This document shows, in pieces, positions 19,087 through 27,676 of a DNA stretch of 64,000 nt (its first letter is position 1; each line of letters starts with the position of its first letter). The position numbers and the translations under genes are program-made. The DNA is from Chitinophaga sp. 180180018-3 (GTDB taxonomy: Bacteria > Bacteroidota > Bacteroidia > Chitinophagales > Chitinophagaceae). The notes under the pieces were generated by a model that saw only the letters and a list, made by a program, of their open reading frames with translations, ran no database searches and was not told the origin of the DNA. Location of the stretch: NCBI RefSeq assembly GCF_037893185.1, contig NZ_CP140772.1, forward strand, positions 6,386,001 through 6,450,000. Direction: 5' to 3'.

Positions 19087-19497
19087 ATGAAAATGAAAAA
19101 ATTTATCTTATCCCTGTTTGCGAGCATGCTGTTGACAACAGCTTTGTGGGCTCAAAGTGCAGCAACTCAGAATGCAGCTGACACCAAAGTAAAATTTGCC
19201 AAAGAAACTATAGACTTCGGAAAAACTGAATTGAACAAACCTGTTAGTGTTGACTTCGAATTCACTAATATTTCCAAAGAGCCGGTGCTGATCGAAACTG
19301 CCCGTGCAAGTTGCGGTTGCACTACTCCCAAATGGACACAGGAACCAATTCTGCCTGGTAAGAAAGGTAAAGTAACCGCGAGCTACAGCGCTAACGGTTT
19401 GGGTCAGCAGAATAAAACCATCTGGGTTAAGTTCAGAGGAGTAGATCAGGATAAGGAACTGCACCTGACAGGTACAGTTAGTTCCAACAACAAGTAA
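19087..19497 (+). CDS. Exported DUF1573 protein
   Basis: A 136-residue protein with a signal peptide (KKFILSLFASMLLTTALWAQ). The mature part is one Ig-like DUF1573 domain: VKFAKETIDFGKTELNKPVSVDFEFTNISKEPVLIE, then the hallmark cysteine pair ARASCGCTTPKW, and the final beta strands. DUF1573 domains are abundant in Bacteroidota; their role is not established, although the CGC pair suggests metal or disulfide chemistry. A -7-like TAAATTTG lies at 19025-19032. It is monocistronic with a strong terminator. Confidence 0.85.
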   Translation: MKMKKFILSLFASMLLTTALWAQSAATQNAADTKVKFAKETIDFGKTELNKPVSVDFEFTNISKEPVLIETARASCGCTTPKWTQEPILPGKKGKVTASYSANGLGQQNKTIWVKFRGVDQDKELHLTGTVSSNNK

Positions 19498-19521
19498 TAG
19501 TCTCCTTTAAACATAATTAAG

Positions 19522-19552
19522 ACCTTACAGCCAATGGCTGTAAGGTTTTTTT
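19522..19552 (+). terminator. Terminator of the DUF1573 gene
   Basis: ACCTTACAGCC pairs with GGCTGTAAGGT (loop AAT) and is followed by a T-run of eight. Confidence 0.9.
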
Positions 19553-19578
19553 GTTGCTCATACTATCCCCTATCTTTG
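19551..19578 (+). promoter_or_regulatory. Aminotransferase promoter
   Basis: TATCTTTG at 19571-19578 with TTG at 19551-19553, 17 nt apart, starts inside the T-run of the preceding terminator and supports the ATG at 19603. Confidence 0.55.
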
Positions 19579-19602
19579 CAAACCAAGAATCAAAACAATT
19601 TT

Positions 19603-20802
19603 ATGCCTACCATTAGCCAGAGAGGTGAGCAGATGCCACCTTCTCCCATCAGAAAGCTTGTACCATTCGCTGAAGAGGCCAAGAAAAGAGGGGTGAAAGT
19701 ATATCATCTCAACATTGGACAGCCGGATATAGAAACGCCCAAACCCGTACTGGACGCCGTGCGCCATTCAGAGTTCAAGATCCTGGAATACAGCCACAGC
19801 GCAGGAAACGAGAGCTATCGTCGTAAACTGGTTTCTTATTACGACCGGTTCAATATTTCCGTAAACCATAACCAGATCATTGTAACTACCGGGGGATCCG
19901 AAGCCATCATATTTGGGTTTATGGCCTGCCTGGATCCGGGAGATGAAGTAATTGTGCCGGAGCCCTTTTATGCCAATTACAATGGCTTTGCTGTGGAAGC
20001 AGAAATAAAGATCAAAACCATTACTTCCAGCATAGAAACGGGGTTTGCCCTGCCGGCGATGACCGATTTTGAAAAAGCGATCACTCCCCGTACTAAGGCG
20101 ATACTGATCTGTAATCCCAATAACCCTACCGGCTATCTGTATAGTCAGGAAGAAATGGAAATATTAAAACAACTGTGTCTTAAATACAACCTTTTCCTGT
20201 TCTCTGACGAGGCCTACCGTGAATTCTGCTATACAGGGCAGCATTTTTCCGCGATGAACCTGGAGGGGCTGGAAAACAATGTGATCCTGATGGATACCAT
20301 TTCCAAGAGATATAGTGCCTGTGGTGGTCGTATCGGAGCATTTGTTACCAAAAACCAACAGGTGCTGGATGCAGTGATGAAGTTCGCTCAGGCCCGTCTG
20401 AGCCCTCCCTCCTTCGCGCAGATCGCCGGAGAAGCGGCTATAGACCTTCCAATGAACTATTTCGATGGTATCAAGGCCGAGTATCTGAGCCGCCGTGATG
20501 TGCTGGTAGAGATGCTGAACAAGATTCCGGGCGTGTTTTGTCCGAATCCGGGAGGCGCTTTTTATGCAATGGCCCGGTTACCAATCGATGATGCCGACAA
20601 ATTTTGTCAGTGGATATTGGAATCGTTCTCCCACGAGGGGCAAACTGTAATGATGGCGCCGGGAACCGGTTTTTATGCTACGCCGGGACTAGGCAAAAAT
20701 GAAGTACGGTTCGCCTATGTGCTGAATACAACAAACATCCGTCATGCGATGGTCTGCCTCGAAAAAGCATTGGAAGCTTATCCGGGTAAAACTTCCAAAT
20801 AA
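19603..20802 (+). CDS. PLP-dependent class I/II aminotransferase
   Basis: A 399-residue cytoplasmic aminotransferase of fold type I. Visible motifs are YHLNIGQPDIETP near the N-terminus, VTTGGSEAIIFGFMAC, AILICNPNNPTGYLYSQEE (substrate/PLP region with the conserved NNPTG), LFLFSDEAYREF (the aspartate that binds the PLP nitrogen) and the Schiff-base lysine in DTISKRYSACGGRIGAF. NPGGAFYAMARLP follows near the C-terminus. It resembles aspartate/aromatic aminotransferases; the preferred substrate is not clear. The ATG at 19603 lies just after the promoter; the longer upstream frame would include the promoter and is rejected. Confidence 0.9.
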   Translation: MPTISQRGEQMPPSPIRKLVPFAEEAKKRGVKVYHLNIGQPDIETPKPVLDAVRHSEFKILEYSHSAGNESYRRKLVSYYDRFNISVNHNQIIVTTGGSEAIIFGFMACLDPGDEVIVPEPFYANYNGFAVEAEIKIKTITSSIETGFALPAMTDFEKAITPRTKAILICNPNNPTGYLYSQEEMEILKQLCLKYNLFLFSDEAYREFCYTGQHFSAMNLEGLENNVILMDTISKRYSACGGRIGAFVTKNQQVLDAVMKFAQARLSPPSFAQIAGEAAIDLPMNYFDGIKAEYLSRRDVLVEMLNKIPGVFCPNPGGAFYAMARLPIDDADKFCQWILESFSHEGQTVMMAPGTGFYATPGLGKNEVRFAYVLNTTNIRHAMVCLEKALEAYPGKTSK

Positions 20803-21123
20803 TTTTTTTCCAATAGGGAAAATGAAAAAGGTTATATTTATATTATAAATAAATATATGTTTATATTTTCCATCAAAAACACAAAATTTTAACATTGGAT
20901 ACTTGCAAAAGTCAATTTATTTTTTGTACATTTGATGAAGAAACAACAAAACAAGAAATATAAATCAAATTATAAATTATTTACAAATGCGATAGTCGGC
21001 AAAATCTAAACTTGTTTAAGAAAAAATTAACCTGCTTTATTTCTTAATAAGTTTAATTGGTCCGAACTTTGACTTATCAATTACAGGAAGATTTATCAGT
21101 CTTCTGTAAAACTCAAAGATTTA
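20803..21123. other. AT-rich gap without recognisable gene
   Basis: About 320 nt of strongly AT-rich sequence follows the aminotransferase. No ORF is credible and no terminator of the usual form is seen. It contains TA-rich stretches (TTATATTTATATTATAAATAAATATA near 20830) and leads into the paired sRNA-like elements. Confidence 0.5.
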
Positions 21124-21137
21124 CTAAAACGTTTTAG
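21124..21137. promoter_or_regulatory. Palindromic operator-like site CTAAAACGTTTTAG
   Basis: A 14-bp perfect palindrome with a central CG, of the shape bound by LacI-family repressors, ends 10 nt before the TATTTTTG box of the first sRNA-like unit. No LacI-type gene is in the window, so the binder is unknown. Confidence 0.4.
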
Positions 21138-21147
21138 CAAAATATCG

Positions 21148-21222
21148 TATTTTTGTATCAGTTTTTCATAACGTGGAATTTATAAAGGCAAACGGCTCTG
21201 ATCACAGAGCCGTATTTTTTTG
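21148..21222 (+). ncRNA. sRNA-like unit A: TATTTTTG box, TTTTCATAACGTGGAATTT, terminator
   Basis: A -7-like TATTTTTG at 21148-21155 precedes the 19-nt sequence TTTTCATAACGTGGAATTT (21163-21181), then a perfect hairpin ACGGCTCTG/CAGAGCCGT and a T-run (21192-21221). A transcript of about 60 nt is predicted. The 19-nt block is repeated exactly 210 nt downstream in unit B. No coding potential is seen. Confidence 0.5.
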
Positions 21223-21371
21223 CCCTAATCTGTCCATTTCTTCCTATAAACAGTCAAATTTTCAGTTGGGGCATAAATATTCTTAAAATATTCGCGTTCC
21301 GGTTTACCTTTTTTCTATAATATTGTTATGTAATAAAACGGGCGGATTTACCTCCTTGGTAACATTCGTTT

Positions 21372-21432
21372 GTTTTCATAACGTGGAATTTTAAAATGCA
21401 ACGGTCCTGATTCCTCAGGACCGTCTTTTTTG
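21372..21432 (+). ncRNA. sRNA-like unit B: second copy of the 19-nt block plus terminator
   Basis: TTTTCATAACGTGGAATTT at 21373-21391 is identical to unit A and is again followed by a terminator hairpin, ACGGTCCTGA/TCAGGACCGT with a T-run (21401-21431). The hairpin sequence differs from unit A by compensatory changes in the stem, which indicates selection for structure. The promoter is less clear (TTCGTTTG at 21365-21372). Confidence 0.5.
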
Positions 21433-21439
21433 TACCAGA

Positions 21440-21533
21440 CTACCAGCCATAAAAACGAATCACCGAAGCGATTTTAATATTATACGCTTCGGTGATTCGT
21501 TTTTATGGCTAATAGCTACAGGCTAACAGCTAT
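21440..21533. repeat. Long palindrome downstream of carA (TAGC family)
   Basis: 21445-21470 and 21485-21510 form a 26-bp perfect stem starting AGCCATAAAAACGAATCACC, with a 14-nt AT loop; GGCTAATAGC and GGCTAACAGC follow. The core (CGAATCACCGAAGCG) resembles that of the copy at 2963-3067 (CGAATGACCGAAG). It may terminate carA, whose stop it abuts. Confidence 0.75.
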
Positions 21534-22642
21534 TTTTTGTATTCTTTGATCATGGTGAAAAAGTCATCGAACAGATAACGGCTATCGAACGGACCAGGTG
21601 TCGATTCCGGGTGATATTGCACACTGAATGCTGGTTTATTCTTAATCCGGATACCTTCCACTGTATGATCGTTCAGGTTGACATGCGTTACCTCTATATG
21701 CTCACTGGCTGCGATGGCTTTAGCATCAACCGCAAAACCGTGGTTTTGAGTGGTGATCTCACAAAGACCGGTTCTCAGATTCTTAACCGGGTGATTCAAT
21801 CCGCGGTGGCCGTGGTGCATTTTATAGGTAGGGATGCCATTGGCAAGAGCCAACAACTGATGTCCGAGGCAGATACCGAACATTGGTTTCTCTGCCGCCA
21901 GGATTTGTTTTACCGTTTCCACAGCATACGTCAGCGGAGCCGGATCGCCAGGGCCATTGGAGATGAAATACGCATGTGGTTTGAACTCCTCACATACTTC
22001 AAACTTAGTATCTGTCGGGAAAACCTGCAGGTAAGCGCCTTTTTCAGAGAGGCATTTCAGCATGTTTCTTTTCACCCCGTTATCCAATACCGCGATACGG
22101 ATCTCTGCATTAGGATCCCCTATGTTGTATACTTCAGAAGTGGTCACTTCTTTGCACAGGGCAAGCCCTTCCATAGATGGCACCTTAGCTAATTCAGCTT
22201 TCAACTGATGAATATCCAGAATTTCGGAAGAAATGATACAATTCATTGCTCCTTTACTGCGGATATGAGAAACGAGTGCGCGAGTGTCGACATCATAGAT
22301 AGCTACCAGGTTGTTGTCGGTCAGGAACTGCTCCAGTGACTCGTCCGCCATTTTCCTGGAGTAGTTGTAAGCGATATTCTTAGCAATCAAACCGTTGATT
22401 TTCACACTGCCACTTTCCACATCCGTTTTTCTGGTTCCATAGTTACCGATGTAGCAGTTGTTCATAATCAACACCTGACCTTTATAGGAAGGGTCTGTAA
22501 ACACTTCCTGGTAACCCGTCATACCGGTATTGAACGCCAATTCGCCGGAGGCAGTGCCGATTTTTCCAAAAGCTTTTCCCTGAAAAACCGTACCGTCTTC
22601 TAATAGCAGTATGGCAGGTTGGATGGTTCTAGTCTGAGGCAT
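21530..22642 (-). CDS. carA: Carbamoyl phosphate synthase small (glutaminase) chain
   Basis: Hydrolyses glutamine and delivers ammonia to CarB for carbamoyl phosphate, which feeds pyrimidine and arginine synthesis. The 370 residues carry the N-terminal CPSase small-chain domain (LEDGTVFQGKAFG, FNTGMTGYQEVFTDPSY) and a C-terminal class I glutaminase domain with the nucleophile cysteine in MFGICLGHQLLA and the histidine-glutamate pair in QYHPESTPGP. The ATG at 22642 is chosen; the frame extends upstream only to a TTG inside the T-run of a terminator hairpin. carB is not adjacent in the window. The leader hairpin suggests attenuation. Confidence 0.94.
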   Translation of the reverse strand: MPQTRTIQPAILLLEDGTVFQGKAFGKIGTASGELAFNTGMTGYQEVFTDPSYKGQVLIMNNCYIGNYGTRKTDVESGSVKINGLIAKNIAYNYSRKMADESLEQFLTDNNLVAIYDVDTRALVSHIRSKGAMNCIISSEILDIHQLKAELAKVPSMEGLALCKEVTTSEVYNIGDPNAEIRIAVLDNGVKRNMLKCLSEKGAYLQVFPTDTKFEVCEEFKPHAYFISNGPGDPAPLTYAVETVKQILAAEKPMFGICLGHQLLALANGIPTYKMHHGHRGLNHPVKNLRTGLCEITTQNHGFAVDAKAIAASEHIEVTHVNLNDHTVEGIRIKNKPAFSVQYHPESTPGPFDSRYLFDDFFTMIKEYKK

Positions 22643-22670
22643 TTCTGGTATCTGTCTTGTTTTATATTTC

Positions 22671-22708
22671 AAAAAAAACCTTCAAGGGTCTGCGCGCCCT
22701 GAAGGTTC
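22671..22708 (-). terminator. Terminator hairpin in the carA leader (possible attenuator)
   Basis: On the minus strand AACCTTCAGGG pairs with CCCTTGAAGGTT around GCGCAGA, followed directly by eight T. It stands between a -7-like box (22724-22731) and the carA ATG (22642). It may be a true attenuator in the carA leader, or simply the terminator of the upstream zinc-ribbon gene, whose stop is at 22777. Confidence 0.7.
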
Positions 22709-22723
22709 GGATAAAAAACCGTG

Positions 22724-22731
22724 CAAAGGTA
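22724..22731 (-). promoter_or_regulatory. Possible carA -7 box (TACCTTTG)
   Basis: TACCTTTG matches the TAnnTTTG consensus on the minus strand. No TTG is found at the right distance upstream. If used, transcription would begin about 10 nt before the leader hairpin. Confidence 0.4.
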
Positions 22732-22776
22732 TGAAATGCAACAGTTAATTACAGATTTTTTTTGCCAGAAGATATG

Positions 22777-23601
22777 TTACTTAATTTTTACAGATTTAAG
22801 TATCCGTTGGGCAACCTGATGCCCGACGGGGTCATCGTCCCGATAACTAATAAAGATTTGCCACCGGTGCCGTTCTTTGGTCATTACCAGATTGCAGAAC
22901 GATAACTTTATACTCCCTCTGTACAGGTAATTGCCTTCCTCCAGCATCCCCTGGATTCCGGAAATCAACACTGGTACGGCTTTGCAATTGATATCGGCAG
23001 CCGTTTCCCGGAGCTGTAAATTAATATGTGCCGCTGCAATGGCTTCTTCCAGTGTATTAGCCACGTTCGGCTGAAAACTATGCATATTCACTGTAATCTG
23101 GATTCCGCTACCATCCTCATTCTTATAGGTTTTTGCATATTCTGTGACCTTTGCATCTTCCGGATCAAGGGGTTGATCGTGTATCCATAGTTTCACCGGC
23201 GTATTTATTTCCAATGCCTGCCGGCCAATGGTAACGTGTTGCCAGTTACGGTAGAGATAACTGGCGGGCACCCGGGGATACATTAGGGTATATACTGCTT
23301 TCTTCCCGAACAAGGTTCCGGTAACGGCGATCAGTACGGCGAAAACAGCCAGAAACCATATTACTTTCCGCCTGCTGGCAGGCCGGATTGACTTTTTCAG
23401 TCGCCCGGTGAATGTTTCCGGGATATTTTTTGGGGAGAATCCTACTTCCCGGATATACTCTTCAAAAGAGACCATAGGATGTAGTTTTCTCCATTCGGCA
23501 AAAGCCAGAGGCAACTTCTTTCCACAGGCATCACAAAAGGTCAGGTATTCAGATTTCATCGGGTTGGGATGCCCACAGGTATCACAGCGCAGGTATTTCA
23601 T
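22777..23601 (-). CDS. Zinc-ribbon protein with one membrane segment
   Basis: A 274-residue protein of unknown function. The N-terminus has two CxxC knuckles, CDTCGHPNP and CDACGKKLP, consistent with a zinc ribbon. A basic stretch (LKKSIRPASRRK) precedes a single transmembrane segment (VIWFLAVFAVLIAVTGTLFG, about residues 79-98), so the ribbon is probably cytoplasmic and the 175-residue C-terminal domain periplasmic. The C-terminal part has alternating beta/alpha character (SGIQITVNMHSFQPN; RWQIFISYRDDDP) without a recognised motif. It lies between the rplQ terminator and carA on the same strand. Confidence 0.7.
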   Translation of the reverse strand: MKYLRCDTCGHPNPMKSEYLTFCDACGKKLPLAFAEWRKLHPMVSFEEYIREVGFSPKNIPETFTGRLKKSIRPASRRKVIWFLAVFAVLIAVTGTLFGKKAVYTLMYPRVPASYLYRNWQHVTIGRQALEINTPVKLWIHDQPLDPEDAKVTEYAKTYKNEDGSGIQITVNMHSFQPNVANTLEEAIAAAHINLQLRETAADINCKAVPVLISGIQGMLEEGNYLYRGSIKLSFCNLVMTKERHRWQIFISYRDDDPVGHQVAQRILKSVKIK

Positions 23602-23654
23602 AAGTAAGGTGATTGCACTGTAATATTACGAAATTTATACATTTATAAACGCAT

Positions 23655-23686
23655 AAAAAAGGACAAAGCCGGGCTTTGTCCTTTTT
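23655..23686. terminator. Terminator at the end of the S10-spc-alpha cluster
   Basis: AAAAAGGACAAAGCC pairs with GGCTTTGTCCTTTTT with almost no loop. A-run and T-run flank both sides, so it can work in both directions; on the minus strand it ends the rplQ transcript. Confidence 0.85.
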
Positions 23687-23706
23687 CTTGTATCGTTAAT
23701 GAAGAA

Positions 23707-24213
23707 TTACTCAGCAGATTTTTCTTCAGTGGCATCAGCTGCTTTAGTTTCAGTAGCGTCAGCTTTGGTTTCGGTAGCATCAGCTTTTTTCTTAGCACCA
23801 CCAGCACGACGGGTTTTCTTAGCTGCAGCTTTTTCTGTTGTTTTACCGTAAACTTCGTTGAAGTCTACCAGTTCAATCAGTGCAACTTCAGCGTTATCGC
23901 CCACACGTTTGCCCAGTTTAATGATACGGGTGTAACCACCAGGACGGGTAGCAATTTTTTCGCTGATTGTACCAAACAGTTCCTTGATAGCTTCTTTGTC
24001 CTGCAGATAGCTGAACACGATCCTACGGTTGTGAGTAGAATCAGTTTTACCCCTGGTCAGCAGCGGCTCAACATACACGCGCAGGGATTTAGCCTTTGCC
24101 AGTGTAGTGGTGATACGTTTGTGGCTGATCAGTTCGCAAGCCAGATTAGACATCAGGGCTTTACGGTGGGAAGCAGTTCTGCTTAATTTGTTTAATTTAA
24201 CTCCGTGACGCAT
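23707..24213 (-). CDS. rplQ: 50S ribosomal protein L17
   Basis: L17 lies near the peptide exit tunnel of the 50S subunit. The conserved core covers about residues 1-118 ([24 protein letters not shown] begins it, then LITHKRI-like [19 protein letters not shown] and LIELVDFN). A C-terminal extension of about 45 residues follows, rich in Ala, Lys and Glu with [20 protein letters not shown] repeats. Extended acidic/basic tails on L17 are common in Bacteroidota. It is last in the alpha operon after rpoA. Confidence 0.97.
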   Translation of the reverse strand: MRHGVKLNKLSRTASHRKALMSNLACELISHKRITTTLAKAKSLRVYVEPLLTRGKTDSTHNRRIVFSYLQDKEAIKELFGTISEKIATRPGGYTRIIKLGKRVGDNAEVALIELVDFNEVYGKTTEKAAAKKTRRAGGAKKKADATETKADATETKAADATEEKSAE

Positions 24214-24353
24214 GACATTTGTATTTTATCCCTTACACCGTGTCAGGAATTGTAAGGTACTTTTTAAAGAAAAATTAAGCGTTAAGAATCTGGAATCTGG
24301 GGCTGAAGCGTTGCTTAGCCAGTTCTCCACACTCAGTGCTCAATTCATTAATT

Positions 24354-25349
24354 CTATTCTTCTTCCAGTTTCAGCTTAGACAGATCCATACCGAAGTGCA
24401 GACCTCTTTCGCCTAATACCTGTTCAATTTCGCTCAGTGATTTCTGGCCGAAGTTTCTGAACTTCATCAGTTCTTCCTGTTCGTATTGTACCAGTTCGCT
24501 GAGTGAATTGATTTTTGCTGCTTTCAGACAGTTGAATGCACGTACACTCAGATCGAGATCTTCCAGCGGTGTTTTCAGTATCTTACGCAGCTGCAGTGTT
24601 TGTTCATCTACCACATCTTCTTTCTCAGCGTCTTTAGTATCAAAACTGATATTTTCATCAGTGATGATCATCAGGTGCTGAATGAGGATACGGGAAGCTT
24701 GCTTAACTGCTTCTTCCGGGTGGATAGTACCATCAGTGACAACCTCCATAACGAGTTTCTCATAGTCAGTTTTCTGTTCCACACGGGTGTTTTCTATACT
24801 GTACTTTACGTTTTTGATAGGCGTAAAGATAGAGTCGATAGCAATGTAGCCAAATACTGCATCTTTGGGTTTATTTTCCTCAGCCGGAACGTAACCACGG
24901 CCTTTACCGATGGTCAGTTCGATATCCAGCTTGGCAGAAGGATCCAGGGTACAGATCAACAGGTCTGGGTTCATGATCTGGAAAGCACTGGTGGCTTTTT
25001 CAATCATATCAGCACGGAACTCTGTTTTACCCTTGATGGACAGCGTAATCTTTTCGTTCGCTACATCATTTTCAGAGATCCTTTTGAAACGAACCTGTTT
25101 CAGGTTCAGGATGATCTCAGTAACGTCTTCAGTAACACCTTTCAGTGTAGCAAACTCGTGATCAGCTCCTTCAATTTTAATACCCACAATGGCATAGCCC
25201 TCCAAAGAAGACAACAGTACGCGACGTAACGCATTACCGACAGTCACAGCATAACCTGGTTCTAATGGACGGAATTCGAATTGAGCTTCAAAGTCAGTAG
25301 ACTTCTGCAAAACGATCTTATCAGGTTTCTGGAAATTTAAAATTGCCAT
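24354..25349 (-). CDS. rpoA: RNA polymerase alpha subunit
   Basis: The 331-residue alpha subunit nucleates RNA polymerase assembly. The N-terminal dimerisation domain contains [24 protein letters not shown] and [21 protein letters not shown]; the C-terminal domain (about 255-320) has [26 protein letters not shown] and [16 protein letters not shown], the helix-hairpin region that contacts UP elements and activators. Located between rpsD and rplQ as in most bacteria. A hairpin (25383-25410) lies in the rpsD-rpoA gap. Confidence 0.98.
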   Translation of the reverse strand: MAILNFQKPDKIVLQKSTDFEAQFEFRPLEPGYAVTVGNALRRVLLSSLEGYAIVGIKIEGADHEFATLKGVTEDVTEIILNLKQVRFKRISENDVANEKITLSIKGKTEFRADMIEKATSAFQIMNPDLLICTLDPSAKLDIELTIGKGRGYVPAEENKPKDAVFGYIAIDSIFTPIKNVKYSIENTRVEQKTDYEKLVMEVVTDGTIHPEEAVKQASRILIQHLMIITDENISFDTKDAEKEDVVDEQTLQLRKILKTPLEDLDLSVRAFNCLKAAKINSLSELVQYEQEELMKFRNFGQKSLSEIEQVLGERGLHFGMDLSKLKLEEE

Positions 25350-25382
25350 TGATATGATAGATTTATTTGTTAAATATGAAGT

Positions 25383-25410
25383 TAGTCCATGACCAACTGG
25401 CCATGGACTA
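25383..25410 (-). repeat. Intercistronic hairpin between rpsD and rpoA
   Basis: TAGTCCATG pairs with CATGGACTA across a 10-nt loop. There is no T-run, so processing or mRNA stabilisation is more likely than termination. Confidence 0.5.
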
Positions 25411-25417
25411 TTATTTA

Positions 25418-26023
25418 TTACTTAGAGTACAATTCTACAATCAGTTGTTCCTTGATATTTTCAGGAACGCTCTCTCTCTCAGGATAAGCAATGAATACGC
25501 CTTTCATTTCTTTCTCGTTCCAGTCTAACCAGCTGAACTTAGGATTTTTTCCACGGATAACGCTGGTGAGGGCTGAATTGTTTGCAGCTTTATTTTTCAG
25601 GCTGATTACATCACCTGGTTTCAGCTGGAAAGAAGGAGTATTTACCACAATACCGTTAACGGTGATGTGTTTGTGAGAAACCAGCTGACGGGCAGCAGGA
25701 CGGGAAGGAGCGATACCGAGACGGAAAACGGTGTTATCCAGGCGAGCTTCCAGCAATTTGATCAATACTTCACCGGCAACGCCTTTTCTACGGGTAGCTT
25801 CATCGAACAGGTTGCGGAACTGGCGCTCCAGCAGACCGTAAGTGTATTTAGCTTTTTGTTTTTCTCTCAGCTGCAGTGCGTATTCACCTAACTGTTTACG
25901 TTTACGGTTAGCACCGTGCTGACCCGGAGGGTTGCTGTTCTTGTTTAAATACTTTCCATTACCGAGAATGGGTTCGCCAAAAATTCTGGAAATTTTGGTT
26001 TTTGGTCCTGTGTACCTTGCCAT
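25418..26023 (-). CDS. rpsD: 30S ribosomal protein S4
   Basis: The 201-residue S4 binds 16S rRNA early in 30S assembly and often represses its own operon in other bacteria. [20 protein letters not shown] opens the protein, and the S4 RNA-binding domain is visible as [31 protein letters not shown]. No N-terminal zinc-binding cysteines are present, so this is the zinc-free type. Located between rpsK and rpoA. Confidence 0.98.
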   Translation of the reverse strand: MARYTGPKTKISRIFGEPILGNGKYLNKNSNPPGQHGANRKRKQLGEYALQLREKQKAKYTYGLLERQFRNLFDEATRRKGVAGEVLIKLLEARLDNTVFRLGIAPSRPAARQLVSHKHITVNGIVVNTPSFQLKPGDVISLKNKAANNSALTSVIRGKNPKFSWLDWNEKEMKGVFIAYPERESVPENIKEQLIVELYSK

Positions 26024-26120
26024 GTTTTAAATATACTTTAGATTTTTTAGTTAATGATGCATGCTCTTCAAAAAATCTGAAAACCTGATCATGCACCCAA
26101 TTATTGATAAACTACAACGT

Positions 26121-26156
26121 CCAGATACCAAATTTCATCTGAAATCTGGTACCTGG
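26121..26156 (-). repeat. Intercistronic hairpin between rpsK and rpsD
   Basis: CCAGATACCA pairs imperfectly with TGGTACCTGG, and ATTTCA with TGAAAT inside. It lies in the 150-nt spacer between the two genes. Confidence 0.45.
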
Positions 26157-26175
26157 AAGCTGCAAATATATTATG

Positions 26176-26577
26176 CTATACTCTTCTTTTCTTAGGAGGA
26201 CGGCAACCGTTGTGAGGTAAAGGCGTAACGTCTTTAATCATGTTCACTTCGATACCGGAATTAGCGATAGCACGGATAGCGCTTTCACGACCAGCTCCAG
26301 GGCCTTTTACAAAAACGTCTGCTCTTTTCAGACCTGAGTCCATAGCTACTTTAGCAGCATCTTGTGCAGCCAGCTGAGCTGCATACGGAGTGTTCTTTTT
26401 AGAACCTCTGAAGCCCATTTTACCAGCAGAAGACCAGGAAATAACCTGACCATGTTTGTTGGTAATGCTTACGATGATGTTGTTAAAGCTAGCGGAGATA
26501 TGAACATCTCCGTAGTTATCTACTTTTACTACTCTTTTCTTATTAGCAGCAGTTTTTGTATTATTTGCTTTTGCCAT
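26176..26577 (-). CDS. rpsK: 30S ribosomal protein S11
   Basis: The 133-residue S11 forms part of the 30S platform. The core [46 protein letters not shown] and C-terminal [18 protein letters not shown] are classical. The N-terminal 20 residues are basic. It follows rpsM in the alpha operon. Confidence 0.98.
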   Translation of the reverse strand: MAKANNTKTAANKKRVVKVDNYGDVHISASFNNIIVSITNKHGQVISWSSAGKMGFRGSKKNTPYAAQLAAQDAAKVAMDSGLKRADVFVKGPGAGRESAIRAIANSGIEVNMIKDVTPLPHNGCRPPKKRRV

Positions 26578-26686
26578 AATGATTTAAATTCCAAATATGA
26601 AATTCCGCATCCCAAATTTACATGACTCACTTGCCATTGAAACCCCGCATATTCGGACTTGGGATTTCAACCTGGGATTTTATTTA

Positions 26687-27067
26687 TTATTTCTTAGTTG
26701 CTTTTTTCTTACCAGCCACTGTCTTACGCTTACCTTTACGGGTACGGCTGTTAGTACGTGTACGCTGACCTCTTACCGGTAAGCCTTTCCTGTGACGCAG
26801 ACCACGGTAGCAAGCGATATCCAGCAGACGCTTGATATTCATTTGTACTTCAGAACGCAGTTGACCCTCTACCTTAAACTCACCGTTAATAATGTTACGA
26901 ATGGCGGCTTGTTCGTCGTCATTCCAATCGCGCACCTTTTTGTTTACATCAATTTCCGCCTTGTTCAGGATATATTGGGCGGTAGAACGGCCTATACCAA
27001 AGATATAGGTAAGACCAATTTCTCCTCTTTTATTTTTAGGAAGATCTATACCGGCTATACGTGCCAT
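26687..27067 (-). CDS. rpsM: 30S ribosomal protein S13
   Basis: The 126-residue S13 sits in the 30S head and contacts the P-site tRNA and L5. [27 protein letters not shown] opens the protein, [26 protein letters not shown] is the conserved rRNA-binding segment, and the tail is lysine-rich. It follows rpmJ. Confidence 0.98.
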   Translation of the reverse strand: MARIAGIDLPKNKRGEIGLTYIFGIGRSTAQYILNKAEIDVNKKVRDWNDDEQAAIRNIINGEFKVEGQLRSEVQMNIKRLLDIACYRGLRHRKGLPVRGQRTRTNSRTRKGKRKTVAGKKKATKK

Positions 27068-27125
27068 ATTTCTATTTTAGATTTAATATGATTCTGATTT
27101 AAAATCAAATTCCACAAGGAATTGA

Positions 27126-27242
27126 TTAACCCTGGCGCTGTTTATAACGAGGGTTCTTTTTGTTGATCACCAACAAAACGCCTTTCCTACGAACTATTTT
27201 ACAATCCGCGCTTCTTTTTTTGATTGCAGCTCTTACCTTCAT
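27126..27242 (-). CDS. rpmJ: 50S ribosomal protein L36
   Basis: A 38-codon gene between infA and rpsM. The translation starts [20 protein letters not shown] and ends [12 protein letters not shown], which is L36. The zinc-binding form has three cysteines and a histidine; here only C14 remains, so this is the zinc-independent version. The ATG lies at 27240-27242. Confidence 0.95.
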   Translation of the reverse strand: MKVRAAIKKRSADCKIVRRKGVLLVINKKNPRYKQRQG

Positions 27243-27310
27243 GATTATTACTTTATAAAAGGTTATGATATTTGTTAAATTGTTTTGCCGGTCCCTTCTG
27301 ATTCTCCTGT

Positions 27311-27529
27311 CTATTTGTATCTGAAAATTATACGGCCCCTTGACAAATCGTACGGGCTCATTTCCACGCCTACCTTATCCCCTGGCAGAATGCGTATGTA
27401 GTGCATTCTCATTTTTCCAGAAATGGTGGCCAGGATCTCATGCCCGTTTTCCAGTTTTACACGGAACATAGCGTTCGACAAGGCTTCTAATATAATTCCA
27501 TCCTGTTTAATGAGTGCCTGTTTTGCCAT
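27311..27529 (-). CDS. infA: Translation initiation factor IF-1
   Basis: The 72-residue IF-1 binds the 30S A site during initiation. It is a single OB fold: [52 protein letters not shown], ending [13 protein letters not shown]. It lies between map and rpmJ, and a -7-type box precedes it. Confidence 0.97.
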   Translation of the reverse strand: MAKQALIKQDGIILEALSNAMFRVKLENGHEILATISGKMRMHYIRILPGDKVGVEMSPYDLSRGRIIFRYK

Positions 27530-27546
27530 AAAAATTTTTAGGACTG

Positions 27547-27554
27547 CAAAGATA
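27547..27554 (-). promoter_or_regulatory. Possible internal promoter before infA
   Basis: TATCTTTG on the minus strand, followed by CAGTCC, is 18 nt before the infA ATG. The 14-nt surrounding sequence is almost the same as at 34331-34344 before rplX. No TTG box is seen at 19-20 nt. Confidence 0.4.
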
Positions 27555-27676
27555 GCATTTATCTTTTGAAATAGAAAAATTTACCCCGATTATTATTAAT
27601 ATTGCCAGTTTTTACTCGAAAAACCATTTGATTATCTTTCAAAAGCCGTTTATATTAGATAAAACTAAAATTCCGA

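Noticed and set aside
22643..22672. Upstream start of carA (TTG)
   Set aside because: The codon lies in the T-run of a terminator hairpin; the ATG at 22642 is better placed.
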